From Gemmatimonadota bacterium (GTDB lineage: Bacteria; Gemmatimonadota; Gemmatimonadetes; Longimicrobiales; RSA9): DNA of 46,646 bases. The position numbers and the translations under genes were made by a program. The stretch's first letter is position 1. Each line of letters opens with the position of its first letter. The stretch spans positions 1 to 46,646 of the forward strand of contig SLCC01000106.1 of NCBI GenBank assembly GCA_007126035.1, given 5' to 3'. The notes below the pieces were generated by a model. It did not search any database and was not told where the DNA came from. It saw nothing but the letters and a program-made list of their open reading frames with translations. Below are positions 1-8,893 of the stretch, one piece after another.

Positions 1-2
1 AC

Positions 3-1598
3 GAGCTCCCCTTCAAGCCGCACTCGAGCAACCCGGCGGCGGGCGGCATGAACCACCGGGAGATAGGGCAGGACCTGAACGGCGACGGCTTCGTCACCAT
101 GATGCGGGTCCGGGACCCTGAGGGCGACTACATGATCGACCCGGACGATCCTCGCCTTATGCGGCGGGCGAACCGGGCACGGCAGGAGCGGGGCGAGTAC
201 TCGCTGCACGTCGAGGGTATCGATCCTGCCCAGATGGAGCGGTACCTGGCATCGGGCAGCGATGGCGTGAACTTGAACCGCAACTTCACCCACGACTACC
301 TGTACTACCAGCCCCACGTGGGGGTGCACCAGGTGAGCGAGGCGGAGACCCGGGCGCTGGCGGACTTCGCCTTCACCCACACGAATATCGCCGCCGTTCT
401 CACGTTCAGCCCGTACGACAACCTGCGCTCGCCGCTGCCGGCTAACGCTCCCCGTCCACAGGGCGTCTTCCCCGGGCCACCGAACCAGCCGACGAACCTG
501 CTGCCCCGGGACCGGCCCTACTTCGAGTTCGTCTCCCAGCGGTTCCGTGAGATTACCGGCCTCTCCGGTGGCGGCGAGGACGGGGAGGCAGGCTCCTGGC
601 CACAGTTCGCATACTTCCAGCTCGGCCTGCCGTCGTTCACCACGCCGGTCTGGGGCGTGCCCGACGCAGGCTCCGCGGGACCGGCGGCAGCCGGGCCAGC
701 ACAGCGTGGCGCCGGCAACGTCATCGAGGGGACCTGGGTCATCAACTTCGACGTGGGCGCCGAGGCCGTCGAGGGTTCCCTGGTCATCCGTCGCGAGGGA
801 GAGGGCCTGGTGGTGAGCCTGTCCAGCCCTGGCGGCGCGGCCGAGCTGACGGGTGAGGGGCGGGCCGGCCGCTTCAGCGCCTCCGGCCAGCTGCCCCAGA
901 TCGGGGCCATCACGATCAACGGCACCGTGAGCGGAGACCAGATGACCGGGTCGGCGTCCCTGGGACCAATGGGCTCGGCCTCGTTCACGGGCACCCGCGC
1001 CGGCGGTGGCCGGGTCGCGACGTCGCCGCAGGAACGGGGTCAGAACCGTACTGGCAACACGGCGGACCACCGCTGGCTCGCTCATTTCGACCAGGTGGGG
1101 ATCGACGGGTTCGTCGAGTGGACGGAGGCAGAGCACCCCACGCTGGGCACCGTGGAGGTAGGCGGGTTCGTGCCCAACAGCCGGGTCAACCCGCCCCCAG
1201 CGGAGATCGCGGGACTGGCCGGGTCGCACGCCGAGTTCGCGGTATGGCTCGCCGAGCAGCTACCTGCGGTCAAGGTGGTGGAGACCGCGGTCGAGCCCCG
1301 GGGAGACGGTGTATTCCTGGTCAAGACCACGCTGGAAAACACCGGATACTTCCCCACCAGGCTGGAGATGGGACAGCGGGCCAGGTTCAACAATCCTGTC
1401 TCGGTGAGGCTGCTGCCCCGCTCCGGGGTCACCATCCTGACCGGGAACCCGCAGGAGCAGGTGACCGGGATCGGCGGCATGGGCTCCCGCAGCGTCGTCA
1501 CCTGGCTGGTCCAGGGCGCGCCGGGAACCAGGCTTACCCTCGAGGTAGTCGGCGCAAGGGCCGGCGGCCTACAGTCCTCCACCGTCACTCTGCGATAG
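3..1598 (+). CDS. M14-family carboxypeptidase-like protein, partial at 5' end, probable pseudo-enzyme with inserted beta domain
   Basis: The frame is open from the first bases of the window, so the N-terminus and the HxxE zinc motif lie outside it. The visible part aligns well with the next gene, for example NLNRNF, the SEAETRALADF segment and WTEAEHPTLGTVEVGGF. Two positions that matter in M14 enzymes are changed. The third zinc-ligand His (SWHNAGG next door) is Ser in TFSPYDN (codon 408-410), and the catalytic Glu (NELW next door) is Pro in TTPVW (codon 645-647). Directly after TTPVW lies about 110 residues absent from the paralogue, with a Gly/Ser-rich repetitive beta pattern, before the family resumes. 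The protein is therefore probably a non-catalytic, exported binding or partner protein of the active downstream enzyme, but the missing N-terminus prevents certainty. A C-terminal beta domain follows. The stop lies 12 bases before the next ATG. Confidence 0.85.
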   Translation, partial: ELPFKPHSSNPAAGGMNHREIGQDLNGDGFVTMMRVRDPEGDYMIDPDDPRLMRRANRARQERGEYSLHVEGIDPAQMERYLASGSDGVNLNRNFTHDYLYYQPHVGVHQVSEAETRALADFAFTHTNIAAVLTFSPYDNLRSPLPANAPRPQGVFPGPPNQPTNLLPRDRPYFEFVSQRFREITGLSGGGEDGEAGSWPQFAYFQLGLPSFTTPVWGVPDAGSAGPAAAGPAQRGAGNVIEGTWVINFDVGAEAVEGSLVIRREGEGLVVSLSSPGGAAELTGEGRAGRFSASGQLPQIGAITINGTVSGDQMTGSASLGPMGSASFTGTRAGGGRVATSPQERGQNRTGNTADHRWLAHFDQVGIDGFVEWTEAEHPTLGTVEVGGFVPNSRVNPPPAEIAGLAGSHAEFAVWLAEQLPAVKVVETAVEPRGDGVFLVKTTLENTGYFPTRLEMGQRARFNNPVSVRLLPRSGVTILTGNPQEQVTGIGGMGSRSVVTWLVQGAPGTRLTLEVVGARAGGLQSSTVTLR

Positions 1599-1610
1599 GA
1601 GTTGAACATC

Positions 1611-3437
1611 ATGCATTCCATGATCCGGATCGGCATGACGGCGGGGGCCACGCTGAGCAGGAGCCTGCGGGCGAACCTGGCTCGCCGGGTCCGCGCAGTC
1701 TTCCTGGGTGCCATGGCCATCCTGCTCGTTGCGGGCTCCGCCGGCAGCGTCCAGGCCCAGCCGTTCAACATCCCCACCCAGGACCCGAAGGTGAACATCA
1801 GGTGGGACCGGTATTACAGTTTCGACGAGATGGTGGATGTGATGGGCCGGCTCCAGGCCGCGTATCCCCAGTTCCTGACGCTCGAGAGCATCGGCAAGTC
1901 ATGGGAGGGTCGGGACCTGTGGCTCATGATCGTGAACAACCCCGCCACCGGCCACCACACCGAGAAGGCCGCCTTCTGGGTGGACGGCAACATCCACGGG
2001 AACGAGGTCCAGGGGAGCGAGGTCAGCCTCTACATGATCTGGTTCCTGATGGAGAACTACAACTCCCTGCCCAAGGTGAGGGAGCTTGTAGACACCAGGG
2101 CCTTCTACATCCTGCCGTCCCAGAACCCTGACGGCCGGGAGAACTTCTTCAACGTGGGCGGGCCGTCCCGGACCGGCATGCGCCCCTTCGACAGTGATGG
2201 CGACGGCCGCCCCGACAGCGATCCGCCCGACGACCTCACGGGGAATCGGGAGATCCTCCAGATGCGGAAGTATGTGCCTGGTGAGGGCACCCACATCATC
2301 AGCCCGGTGGACCCGCGGCTCATGGTCCTGGCCCCCCGGGGCCAGCGCGGCGACTACATCATGCTGGGCTCGGAAGGCGTCGATTCCGATGGCGACGGCC
2401 GCAGGAACGAGGACCCGCGGGGCGGCTACGACATGAACCGGGACTGGCCCAGTGACTGGCAGCCGGCCCACATCCAGCGCGGCGCCCACTGGTATCCCTT
2501 GAGCAACCCCGAGACCCGGGCAGTGGCCGACTTCCTCCTGGCCCACCCGAACGTGGCCGGCGCCCAGTCGTGGCACAACGCGGGTGGCATGATCCTGCGG
2601 GGGCCGGGCTCCCGCTACTACCGGGGCGAGGGCGAGTACGGCCGTCGAGACGCGGCCAGCTACGATTACCTGGGCAAGCGCGGCGAGCTCATCCTGCCCT
2701 ACTACCGCTACATGACCATCTGGAAGGACCTGTACACGGTCTTCGGCGGCCAGGTGGACTGGTTCCACGACGGACTGGGCATCTTCACCTTCACCAACGA
2801 GCTGTGGTCCACTCGCCAGCTCTACAACGAGGCGTGGACGGATGACTCGCCCGTGCCCGACGAGATGAGCCGACTCTTCTACAACGACCAGCTGGGCATG
2901 GGCTCCTGGTGGGTGGACTGGGAAGAGTTCGAGCACCCGGAGCTGGGCACCGTCGAGATCGGGGGGTGGTCCAAGTGGTTCGGCCGGACCACGCCACCGT
3001 TCATGCTCCAGGAGCTGCTGCACCGGAACGCCATGTTCGCCTTCTTCCACGCGGACGAGATGCCGCTCCTGGAGATGGACGACCCGCGCGTCGAGCGGAT
3101 CTCGGGCAACACGTTCCGCGTCCGGGCACAGGTCCGGAACAGCCGCGCCATACCCAGTCGCACTGAAGCGGCTGAGGTCAACCGGATCGGCGACCCGGAC
3201 TACTTCCGGATAACCGGGCCCAGGGCCACCATCCAGGCTGGTGGCTTCACCGCCGGCGAGCTGAGGGACCGCCTCGACCTCAACAACGGCGATCCCGCGG
3301 AGGTCGAGGTGATACGGGGCGTGCCCGGGCACGGGTTCGTCGACGTCACCTGGATCGTGACCGGCACCGGTAACGTGACCATCACGTACGAGAGCATGAA
3401 GGGAGGCAGGCTCAGCAGGACGGTTGAGCTGCGGTGA
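1611..3437 (+). CDS. Secreted M14 zinc carboxypeptidase
   Basis: Exported zinc carboxypeptidase expected to remove C-terminal residues from peptides outside the cytoplasm. The ATG at 1611 is preferred over the TTG at 1602 because AGGAG (1597-1601) lies nine bases upstream of it. A long n-region, a hydrophobic stretch and a likely cleavage after SVQA form a signal peptide. Family residues are present: HGNE (H129, E132), the third ligand in SWHNAGG (H322) and the catalytic Glu in NELW (E397). Two acidic DSDGDG loops inserted between the zinc motif and H322 resemble calcium-binding repeats. A C-terminal beta domain (about residues 480-609) follows the catalytic region. It is cotranscribed with the inactive-looking paralogue just upstream and lies ahead of the sigma/anti-sigma/SusCD genes, consistent with feeding peptides to that uptake system. 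Confidence 0.93.
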   Translation: MHSMIRIGMTAGATLSRSLRANLARRVRAVFLGAMAILLVAGSAGSVQAQPFNIPTQDPKVNIRWDRYYSFDEMVDVMGRLQAAYPQFLTLESIGKSWEGRDLWLMIVNNPATGHHTEKAAFWVDGNIHGNEVQGSEVSLYMIWFLMENYNSLPKVRELVDTRAFYILPSQNPDGRENFFNVGGPSRTGMRPFDSDGDGRPDSDPPDDLTGNREILQMRKYVPGEGTHIISPVDPRLMVLAPRGQRGDYIMLGSEGVDSDGDGRRNEDPRGGYDMNRDWPSDWQPAHIQRGAHWYPLSNPETRAVADFLLAHPNVAGAQSWHNAGGMILRGPGSRYYRGEGEYGRRDAASYDYLGKRGELILPYYRYMTIWKDLYTVFGGQVDWFHDGLGIFTFTNELWSTRQLYNEAWTDDSPVPDEMSRLFYNDQLGMGSWWVDWEEFEHPELGTVEIGGWSKWFGRTTPPFMLQELLHRNAMFAFFHADEMPLLEMDDPRVERISGNTFRVRAQVRNSRAIPSRTEAAEVNRIGDPDYFRITGPRATIQAGGFTAGELRDRLDLNNGDPAEVEVIRGVPGHGFVDVTWIVTGTGNVTITYESMKGGRLSRTVELR

Positions 3438-3457
3438 GTTCTGAGCTGTTGGATTCG

Positions 3458-3487
3458 TTGACAGCTGATTATGTGAGGTGATAGCTT
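3458..3487 (+). promoter_or_regulatory. Possible sigma-70-type promoter ahead of the ECF sigma gene
   Basis: A perfect TTGACA at 3458-3463 lies in a locally AT-richer gap between the M14 gene and the sigma factor. Seventeen to eighteen bases on is ATAGCT/TAGCTT, a weak match to a -10 box. The site is about 40 bases upstream of the sigma factor ATG. The -35 is convincing and the -10 is not. Confidence 0.35.
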
Positions 3488-3524
3488 AGCCCACGCTCCA
3501 ACCCACATACCTTGCCCGGACGCC

Positions 3525-4148
3525 ATGACCGTGCGCTCACCCACGGAGGCCATCGCTTTGCCGGAGGACGCCCGGCTACTCGACGGCATCCGGGCATCCG
3601 AGCCGCGAGCCCTGGAAGAGTCCATGCGGCTCTACTGGGGCCCGCTCATGCATTACGCCCGGGCTATCGCTCCCGACAGCGACACTGCCGAGGACGCCGT
3701 GCAGGAGGCGTTTATCCGGCTCTGGTCCCGGCGGCGGCGGTGGACGATGAGCGGTAATCTGCGGGGGCTCCTGTTCCGGGTCGTGCGGAACCTGCTCCTG
3801 AACCAGCGTCGGTCCAGCCAGGCCCGTCAGCGCTGGCTCCAGCACCTGGCGCGTCGCCCCCTGCCCGTGCCTCCTTCGCCAGCGGAGGAATCAGAGGTGC
3901 GGGACCTGGCTGCCGCGGTCGATCGAGCCATCCAGGCCCTGCCCACCCGTCGGCGGGAAGTCTTTGTCCTGGTCCGCAAGTCCGGCCTCAGCTACCAGGA
4001 GGCGGCAGACATCCTCGGTCTCTCCCGGCAGACCGTGGCGAACCAGATGAGCGCAGCCCTGTCCACCCTCCGGCAAGCCCTGGAGCCCTACCTGGAGATG
4101 GAGCAGGGAGATCCCATCCCCTTTCCCCGGGAGCGCCGGACCAGCTGA
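3525..4148 (+). CDS. ECF-family RNA polymerase sigma factor (FecI-like)
   Basis: A 207-residue sigma-70 family protein with only regions 2 and 4. Region 2 contains YARAIAPDSDTAEDAVQEAF and a basic RRRR segment. Region 4 (about residues 135-190) contains ALPTRRREVFVL and the helix-turn-helix LSYQEAADILGLSRQTVANQM. It should direct RNA polymerase to the promoter of the downstream SusC/SusD genes when released by its anti-sigma factor. The neighbouring FecR protein and the STN domain of the SusC receptor complete the usual FecI/FecR/FecA-type relay. The ATG lacks a clear Shine-Dalgarno sequence. A scrap of IS3 transposase now separates it from the anti-sigma gene, although the pair would normally be adjacent. 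Confidence 0.93.
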   Translation: MTVRSPTEAIALPEDARLLDGIRASEPRALEESMRLYWGPLMHYARAIAPDSDTAEDAVQEAFIRLWSRRRRWTMSGNLRGLLFRVVRNLLLNQRRSSQARQRWLQHLARRPLPVPPSPAEESEVRDLAAAVDRAIQALPTRRREVFVLVRKSGLSYQEAADILGLSRQTVANQMSAALSTLRQALEPYLEMEQGDPIPFPRERRTS

Positions 4149-4185
4149 CGGCTCCCCTACCGGCGAGCCGGATGACACGGTTTGG

Positions 4186-4270
4186 CCCCCCCCCCGATAG
4201 TACGCCCTGCAGCCCAGCCGTGTTCTTGATGTAGGTGACGTCTGCCACGAGGCGCTCCTCGCACCAGAGA
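4186..4270 (-). pseudogene. IS3-type transposase scrap next to a C10 tract
   Basis: Read on the minus strand, about 25 codons (near 4275-4201) give WCEERLVADVTYIKNTAGL. This resembles the start of the IS3/IS481 DDE transposase core, whose usual form is W-x-x-D-I/V-T-Y-I, including the first catalytic Asp. Similarity ends within a few codons on each side, and a run of ten C residues (4186-4195) follows. No inverted repeats or remaining transposase can be seen. It is a short relic, and its right edge touches the TTG proposed as the FecR start, so an insertion may have altered the anti-sigma leader. The match is short and made by eye. Confidence 0.5.
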
Positions 4271-4278
4271 ACACGGCT

Positions 4279-5202
4279 TTGGACGACCTGATCACACGCT
4301 TCCTGCGAGGCGAGGCCCGCCCCGGAGAGATCGCCCAGCTCGCCGCCTGGCGTCAGGCTGCCAGTGAGAACGAGCAGCATTTCCGGAGCATGGCCGCGGT
4401 CTGGCGTGCGACCGCACCCGATCACGCACCGCGGCCCACGGCCGCCTCCATCATCCGCCAGGCGGAGGGTCGTCGACCCAGCTTCAGCGTCCGCCGGATG
4501 GCCACCCTCGCCGCCATGCTCGTTCTGGGGCTGGCCATCGGCGAGTTCCGGCCCGGGGCACGATCGCAACTGATGCTCAGCATGACCGAGCTGGTGACCG
4601 GCGCCACGGAGATGGCCACTACCCGGCTGTCGGACGGCACAGTGGTCCGATTGGCGCCAGCTTCCCGTCTCCAGGTCGTGGAGAGCGCAAAGCGCCGCGA
4701 GGTTTGGCTGGACGGCAAAGCATTCTTCGCGGTAGAAGCCAGCGAGCGTGACCCCTTCGTTGTCCGGACCCGTGCGGGCGAGGCCCAGGTGCTGGGGACC
4801 CGCTTTCAGGTGGAGGTCAAGGACGAGGACTTTCGCGTGATCGTGGTGGAGGGACGGGTGGACGTCGGCGCTGGAGGCGCCCGTGTCTCCGTGGGCGGCG
4901 GCCAGGCAGCCTACAGCTCCGCCGGCGTCCCGCCCAGCGTCGTCGAGACCCCCAACGTGGCGGGGCTCGTGGACTGGATGGGCGCAGTCCTGATCTTTGA
5001 GTCCACACCCCTGTATCGAGTGGCCCAGGAAGTGGAGCGCCGCTTCGATATCCAGGTTTCTATAGCAGACCCGGCCCTCCGCAATCGAACCATCACGGCA
5101 TGGTTCGGTGAGGAGGAGGTCGAGCCAGTGCTCTCGGTGATCTGCCGCATCGCGGATGTGCGCTGTGTAATCGACCGCGATGTCGTCACTATCGCTCCCT
5201 GA
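4279..5202 (+). CDS. FecR-family anti-sigma factor with C-terminal DUF4974-like domain
   Basis: Inner-membrane regulator that holds the ECF sigma factor and senses the loaded outer-membrane receptor through its periplasmic part. The N-terminal roughly 70 residues form the cytoplasmic anti-sigma helices (ITRFLRGEA, then WRQAASENEQHF). One membrane segment follows near residues 74-92 (MATLAAMLVLGLAIG). The FecR domain comes next (TTRLSDGTVVRLAPASRL, then VLGTRFQVEV), and last a C-terminal domain (FESTPLYRVAQEVERRF) typical of FecR proteins paired with SusC. No ATG or GTG is available: the in-frame TAG at 4198 leaves TTG 4279 as the only plausible start, with no good ribosome-binding site. The start is therefore uncertain and may have been altered by the adjacent IS3 scrap. 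Confidence 0.88.
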   Translation: MDDLITRFLRGEARPGEIAQLAAWRQAASENEQHFRSMAAVWRATAPDHAPRPTAASIIRQAEGRRPSFSVRRMATLAAMLVLGLAIGEFRPGARSQLMLSMTELVTGATEMATTRLSDGTVVRLAPASRLQVVESAKRREVWLDGKAFFAVEASERDPFVVRTRAGEAQVLGTRFQVEVKDEDFRVIVVEGRVDVGAGGARVSVGGGQAAYSSAGVPPSVVETPNVAGLVDWMGAVLIFESTPLYRVAQEVERRFDIQVSIADPALRNRTITAWFGEEEVEPVLSVICRIADVRCVIDRDVVTIAP

Positions 5203-5270
5203 GGCTCATGTATAGACGGTTCCAGGTTTCCCTCTGGGTCCAGTCTGCTGTTCCACTCCAAGGAGGACGC

Positions 5271-8200
5271 ATGATCTCCCACAGTCTCCGAGCCCTTGCC
5301 GCACTGGTGGTGTTGGTGTGTGCCGCACCACCGGCCGACGCTCAGCAACTGGCCAAAGCCGCCGAACGGGCGGCGAATGCCGCCACCGCGGCGACGCTGG
5401 AGAGCCAGGCGCACCTTACCATCACCGCTGGCACGCTGCACCAGGCGTTGGAAGCGCTGCACCTGAGCTCTGGCGCACGTATCGCGTACAGCCCCAGCCT
5501 CCTGCCGCCAGTGGACGTCAGTTGCGAGTGTGCGGATCTCACAGTGGGGGAGGCCCTGGCCACGATCCTGGACGGAACAGGCTTCCGCCATCTGGTCTCG
5601 GGAACGCGGATCCTGATCGTGTCGGAATCGGACGACTCGGCGGTCCTGTCATGGAGCGCGGTCGACCACGGATACGAGCCCGGCCCGATCACGGCGCCTA
5701 CCGCCCCGGCCGCGCTCAACTTCTCGGTCCGGTTGGCCGGCGTCCAGCAGGCGGGAACCATCATCGGCCGCGTGGTGGATGCCAGTACCCAGCAGCCGCT
5801 GACCTCAGCGGAGGTCTCTGTGGTGGGCATTGGCCGGGGCGCCATCACCGATGCCCAGGGCCGCTACAGGATCGCCGACGTGGCGGCGGGGACCCACGAG
5901 GTGAGGGTGACCCTGCTTGGCTATTCCGAGGGCCGCCGCCAGGTGACGATCGACCCCGGCGCCACCGTCACGGCCAACTTCCAGCTCTACGCCTCCGCCA
6001 TCGGGCTCCCTGAGATCGTGGTCACCGGCGTGGCCGGCGCCACGGAGCGGACCCGTGTCCCGTTCGTCGTGGACCTGGTCCGCGCCGACGACATGCCTGT
6101 GCCGACCATTTCCGGCGTGGGCACCATGATCCAGGGCAAGGTGGCGGGCGTTCAGGTGGTGAGCGCCAGCGGGATGCCAGGCGACGAGTCGACCATCCTG
6201 CTGCGTGGCCCCACCAGCATCATGGGCTCTTCCGATCCCCTCATCATCGTGGATGGGATCATGCTCTCCAGCGGGACCGTGGACCTGGAGTCCCTGGACA
6301 TCGAGAGCGTGGAGGTGGTGAAGGGTGCCGCGGCGTCGTCCCTCTACGGTTCCCGTGCCGCCAGTGGCGTCATCCAGATCACCACCCGTCGCGGCCGGGG
6401 CCTCACCGACGGTCAGACGCGGTTTACCGCCCGGACGGAATTCGGCCAGAGCCAGCTGGCGCGGCGGATCAACGTGGCCCGCTACCACCCCTTCAGACTC
6501 AACGCCGGTGGCACCGCATTCGTCGATGCCGACGGGAACGAGGTGGACTATGCCAACGCGATCCTGGACGGGCCGAACCGGAGCCAGGTCTTCCAGGACA
6601 AGGCGTTCCCCATGCCCACCTACGACCACCTGGACCGGTTCTTCACTCATGGCAGGTCCATCACCAACTACGTCTCTGCCGATGGCCGGGCTGGCGACAT
6701 CAACTTCCACGCGTCGTTCGGCAACCTGCGGGAACAGGGCGTGATCCTGGGCCACGACGGCTTCCGCCGCCAGAACGCCCGTCTCAACCTGGACTACGGC
6801 CTGGGCCGGCAGCTGTCCGTCGGGCTGACCAGCTCGTTCTCCCGGTCGCACCAGGACGACGTGAACATGGAGAGCCGCACCAGCCCCTTCGGGCGACTCT
6901 CATTCATGTCTCCCGTGGCGGACCTGCTGGAGCGGGACCCTGAGTCCGGCCGCATCCGGGTGGACCCGGATCCGCGCGGCTCCGCCCTCAACCCCCTCTA
7001 CCAGGTCTTCTACAACGACCGCCACAACGAGCGGCAGCGGATCCTGGCAGGTGCGTCCGTGCGCTTCGCACCCCTGGACTGGCTCGATGTAGAAGGGAAC
7101 CTAAGCTTCGACCGCACCGACCGGAGCCGCACTAACTACACGCCCAAGGGATACGAGACCAGCGGGACCGGCGTGAGTGATGGATCCCTCTACCTCAGTA
7201 ATTACCAGATCGAGGGGATCAACAGCAGCATCACCGCTGGGATCAACCGCAGTTTCGGCGACCTGAACGCCCGGATTCGAGCCCGTTACCTGCACGAGGA
7301 CGAGGAGTATAGCTTCTTCTCCGCCTCCGGGTCCAATTTTCTGGTGGAGGACCTGGCCAATCTCAACGTGACCAGCGATGGCTTTTCCGTCTCGTCGTCA
7401 GCCCAGACTGTACGGTCGGAGGGTTATTTCCTGATCTCAGACTTCGACTTCCGGGACCGCTACATCGCGTCGTTCCTGGTCCGCCGCGACGGCTCCTCCC
7501 TCTTCGGTCCCGACGCCCGCTGGCAGACGTACTACCGGGCCAGTGGTGCGTACCGCATGGCCCAGGAGGCTTGGTGGCCCGTGGAAGGTATCGATGAGTT
7601 CCGGCTCCACTACTCCGTCGGGACCGCCGGCGGCCGACCGGGCTTCGCCGCCCAGTATGAGACGTACACCATCACGGGCGGGTCGCTCCGGCCGCTGACC
7701 CTGGGCAACCGTCTGCTCCGGCCGGAGTTCTCCACCGAGCACGAGGCGGGGCTGAGGGTGGGCGCCCTCGGTCGCGTGGCCCTCGAGCTGACCAATGCCC
7801 GGACTCGCAACGAGAACCAGCTCATCCAGATGCCGCTGCGCTCGTACGCCGGGTTCAGCAGCCAGTGGCGCAACGCCGGCACCATCGAGAGCAACAGTTG
7901 GGAGTTGAGCCTCGAGGCGTCGCTGCTGGAGCGCCACGACATGTCCTGGTTCGCTCGCTTCAACTTCGACCGGACCCGTCAGTCCATCACCCACTGGCCC
8001 CGCTCCGAGCTGAGGTACGGTCCCTTCAGCTCCTTCTACTACCGTGAGGGTGAGGCGCTGGGCAGCTTCTATGGCCACCAGTGGGCCGCCAGTTGCGAGG
8101 ACATCCCGCTCCTCCCCTGCAACAGCTCGGAGTTCCAGGTCAACGACGACGGCTACCTGGTCTGGGTCGGCCAGGGCAACAGCTGGACCGACGGCCTGTC

Positions 8201-8837
8201 CAATGGACTCTGGGGGAGCACGGGCGAGGTGGATGGCACCACGTACGAGTGGGGGATGCCGCTCCGGGCCCATGATGAGACCGGAAACGACGTCTTCATC
8301 CTGGGCAGCACCCAGCCCGACTTCAGCGTGGGGCTGACCAATCACCTCCGGTGGCGGAACTTCTCCGCGTACACCCTCCTCACGGGGGAATTCGGCGCCG
8401 AGGTCTACAACATGACCCGTCAATGGTCCGTGCGTGACTTCCGCCATGGTGAGGTGGACCAGTACGGGAGGCCGGACGAGCAGAAGAAGCCGCTGGGCTA
8501 CTACTCGACGCTCTACGACATCCGCAACATCAACTCCCATTACGTGGAGGATGGGAGCTATATGAAGCTCCGGGAGGTGGCGATCCGGTACTCCATGGGG
8601 AGCGACCAGGTCCAGAGGTTCTTCCGCGGCCAGATTGACGGCGTCGACCAGATCACCTTCAGCCTGATCGGCCGGAACCTCTTCACCTGGACCAACTACA
8701 CGGGCTACGACCCGGAGGTGGGGCCGAGTTACACCGGTACGGGCATCGAGTCGCGGGCTTCGTCCTGGGCCCGCTTCGACAACTACCAGTACCCCAATTT
8801 CCGCAACTTCCGCGCGATGGTGGAGGTGCGGTTCTGA
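5271..8837 (+). CDS. SusC/RagA-family TonB-dependent receptor with STN domain
   Basis: Outer-membrane transporter that imports a ligand captured by its SusD partner, using TonB energy. AAGGAGGA (5260-5266) lies just before ATG 5271, so this start is chosen over ATG 5208. The signal peptide ends at PPADA (residue 24). Domains in order: STN signalling domain (about 45-115, TLHQALEALHLSSGARIAY), carboxypeptidase-regulatory-like beta sandwich (about 160-250, GRVVDASTQQPLTSAEV), plug (about 255-380, ending in SusC-type VEVVKGAAASSLYGSRAASG), then a long beta barrel ending in a C-terminal Phe (MVEVRF). The STN domain and the upstream sigma/FecR genes indicate a transducing receptor that reports ligand binding to transcription. 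The stop overlaps an ATG (ATGA at 8835-8839) at the head of the SusD frame. The ligand is unknown; surrounding peptidases suggest peptides. Confidence 0.95.
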   Translation: MISHSLRALAALVVLVCAAPPADAQQLAKAAERAANAATAATLESQAHLTITAGTLHQALEALHLSSGARIAYSPSLLPPVDVSCECADLTVGEALATILDGTGFRHLVSGTRILIVSESDDSAVLSWSAVDHGYEPGPITAPTAPAALNFSVRLAGVQQAGTIIGRVVDASTQQPLTSAEVSVVGIGRGAITDAQGRYRIADVAAGTHEVRVTLLGYSEGRRQVTIDPGATVTANFQLYASAIGLPEIVVTGVAGATERTRVPFVVDLVRADDMPVPTISGVGTMIQGKVAGVQVVSASGMPGDESTILLRGPTSIMGSSDPLIIVDGIMLSSGTVDLESLDIESVEVVKGAAASSLYGSRAASGVIQITTRRGRGLTDGQTRFTARTEFGQSQLARRINVARYHPFRLNAGGTAFVDADGNEVDYANAILDGPNRSQVFQDKAFPMPTYDHLDRFFTHGRSITNYVSADGRAGDINFHASFGNLREQGVILGHDGFRRQNARLNLDYGLGRQLSVGLTSSFSRSHQDDVNMESRTSPFGRLSFMSPVADLLERDPESGRIRVDPDPRGSALNPLYQVFYNDRHNERQRILAGASVRFAPLDWLDVEGNLSFDRTDRSRTNYTPKGYETSGTGVSDGSLYLSNYQIEGINSSITAGINRSFGDLNARIRARYLHEDEEYSFFSASGSNFLVEDLANLNVTSDGFSVSSSAQTVRSEGYFLISDFDFRDRYIASFLVRRDGSSLFGPDARWQTYYRASGAYRMAQEAWWPVEGIDEFRLHYSVGTAGGRPGFAAQYETYTITGGSLRPLTLGNRLLRPEFSTEHEAGLRVGALGRVALELTNARTRNENQLIQMPLRSYAGFSSQWRNAGTIESNSWELSLEASLLERHDMSWFARFNFDRTRQSITHWPRSELRYGPFSSFYYREGEALGSFYGHQWAASCEDIPLLPCNSSEFQVNDDGYLVWVGQGNSWTDGLSNGLWGSTGEVDGTTYEWGMPLRAHDETGNDVFILGSTQPDFSVGLTNHLRWRNFSAYTLLTGEFGAEVYNMTRQWSVRDFRHGEVDQYGRPDEQKKPLGYYSTLYDIRNINSHYVEDGSYMKLREVAIRYSMGSDQVQRFFRGQIDGVDQITFSLIGRNLFTWTNYTGYDPEVGPSYTGTGIESRASSWARFDNYQYPNFRNFRAMVEVRF

Positions 8838-8893
8838 TGGCGCATCGGCTCATGCCCGTGGATCCTGTGGAGACAACAACGCGGAGGATGGAA

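Noticed and set aside
1899-3332. 477-codon minus-strand frame
   Set aside because: Antisense to the intact M14 carboxypeptidase, Val/Pro/Gly-rich, no motifs.
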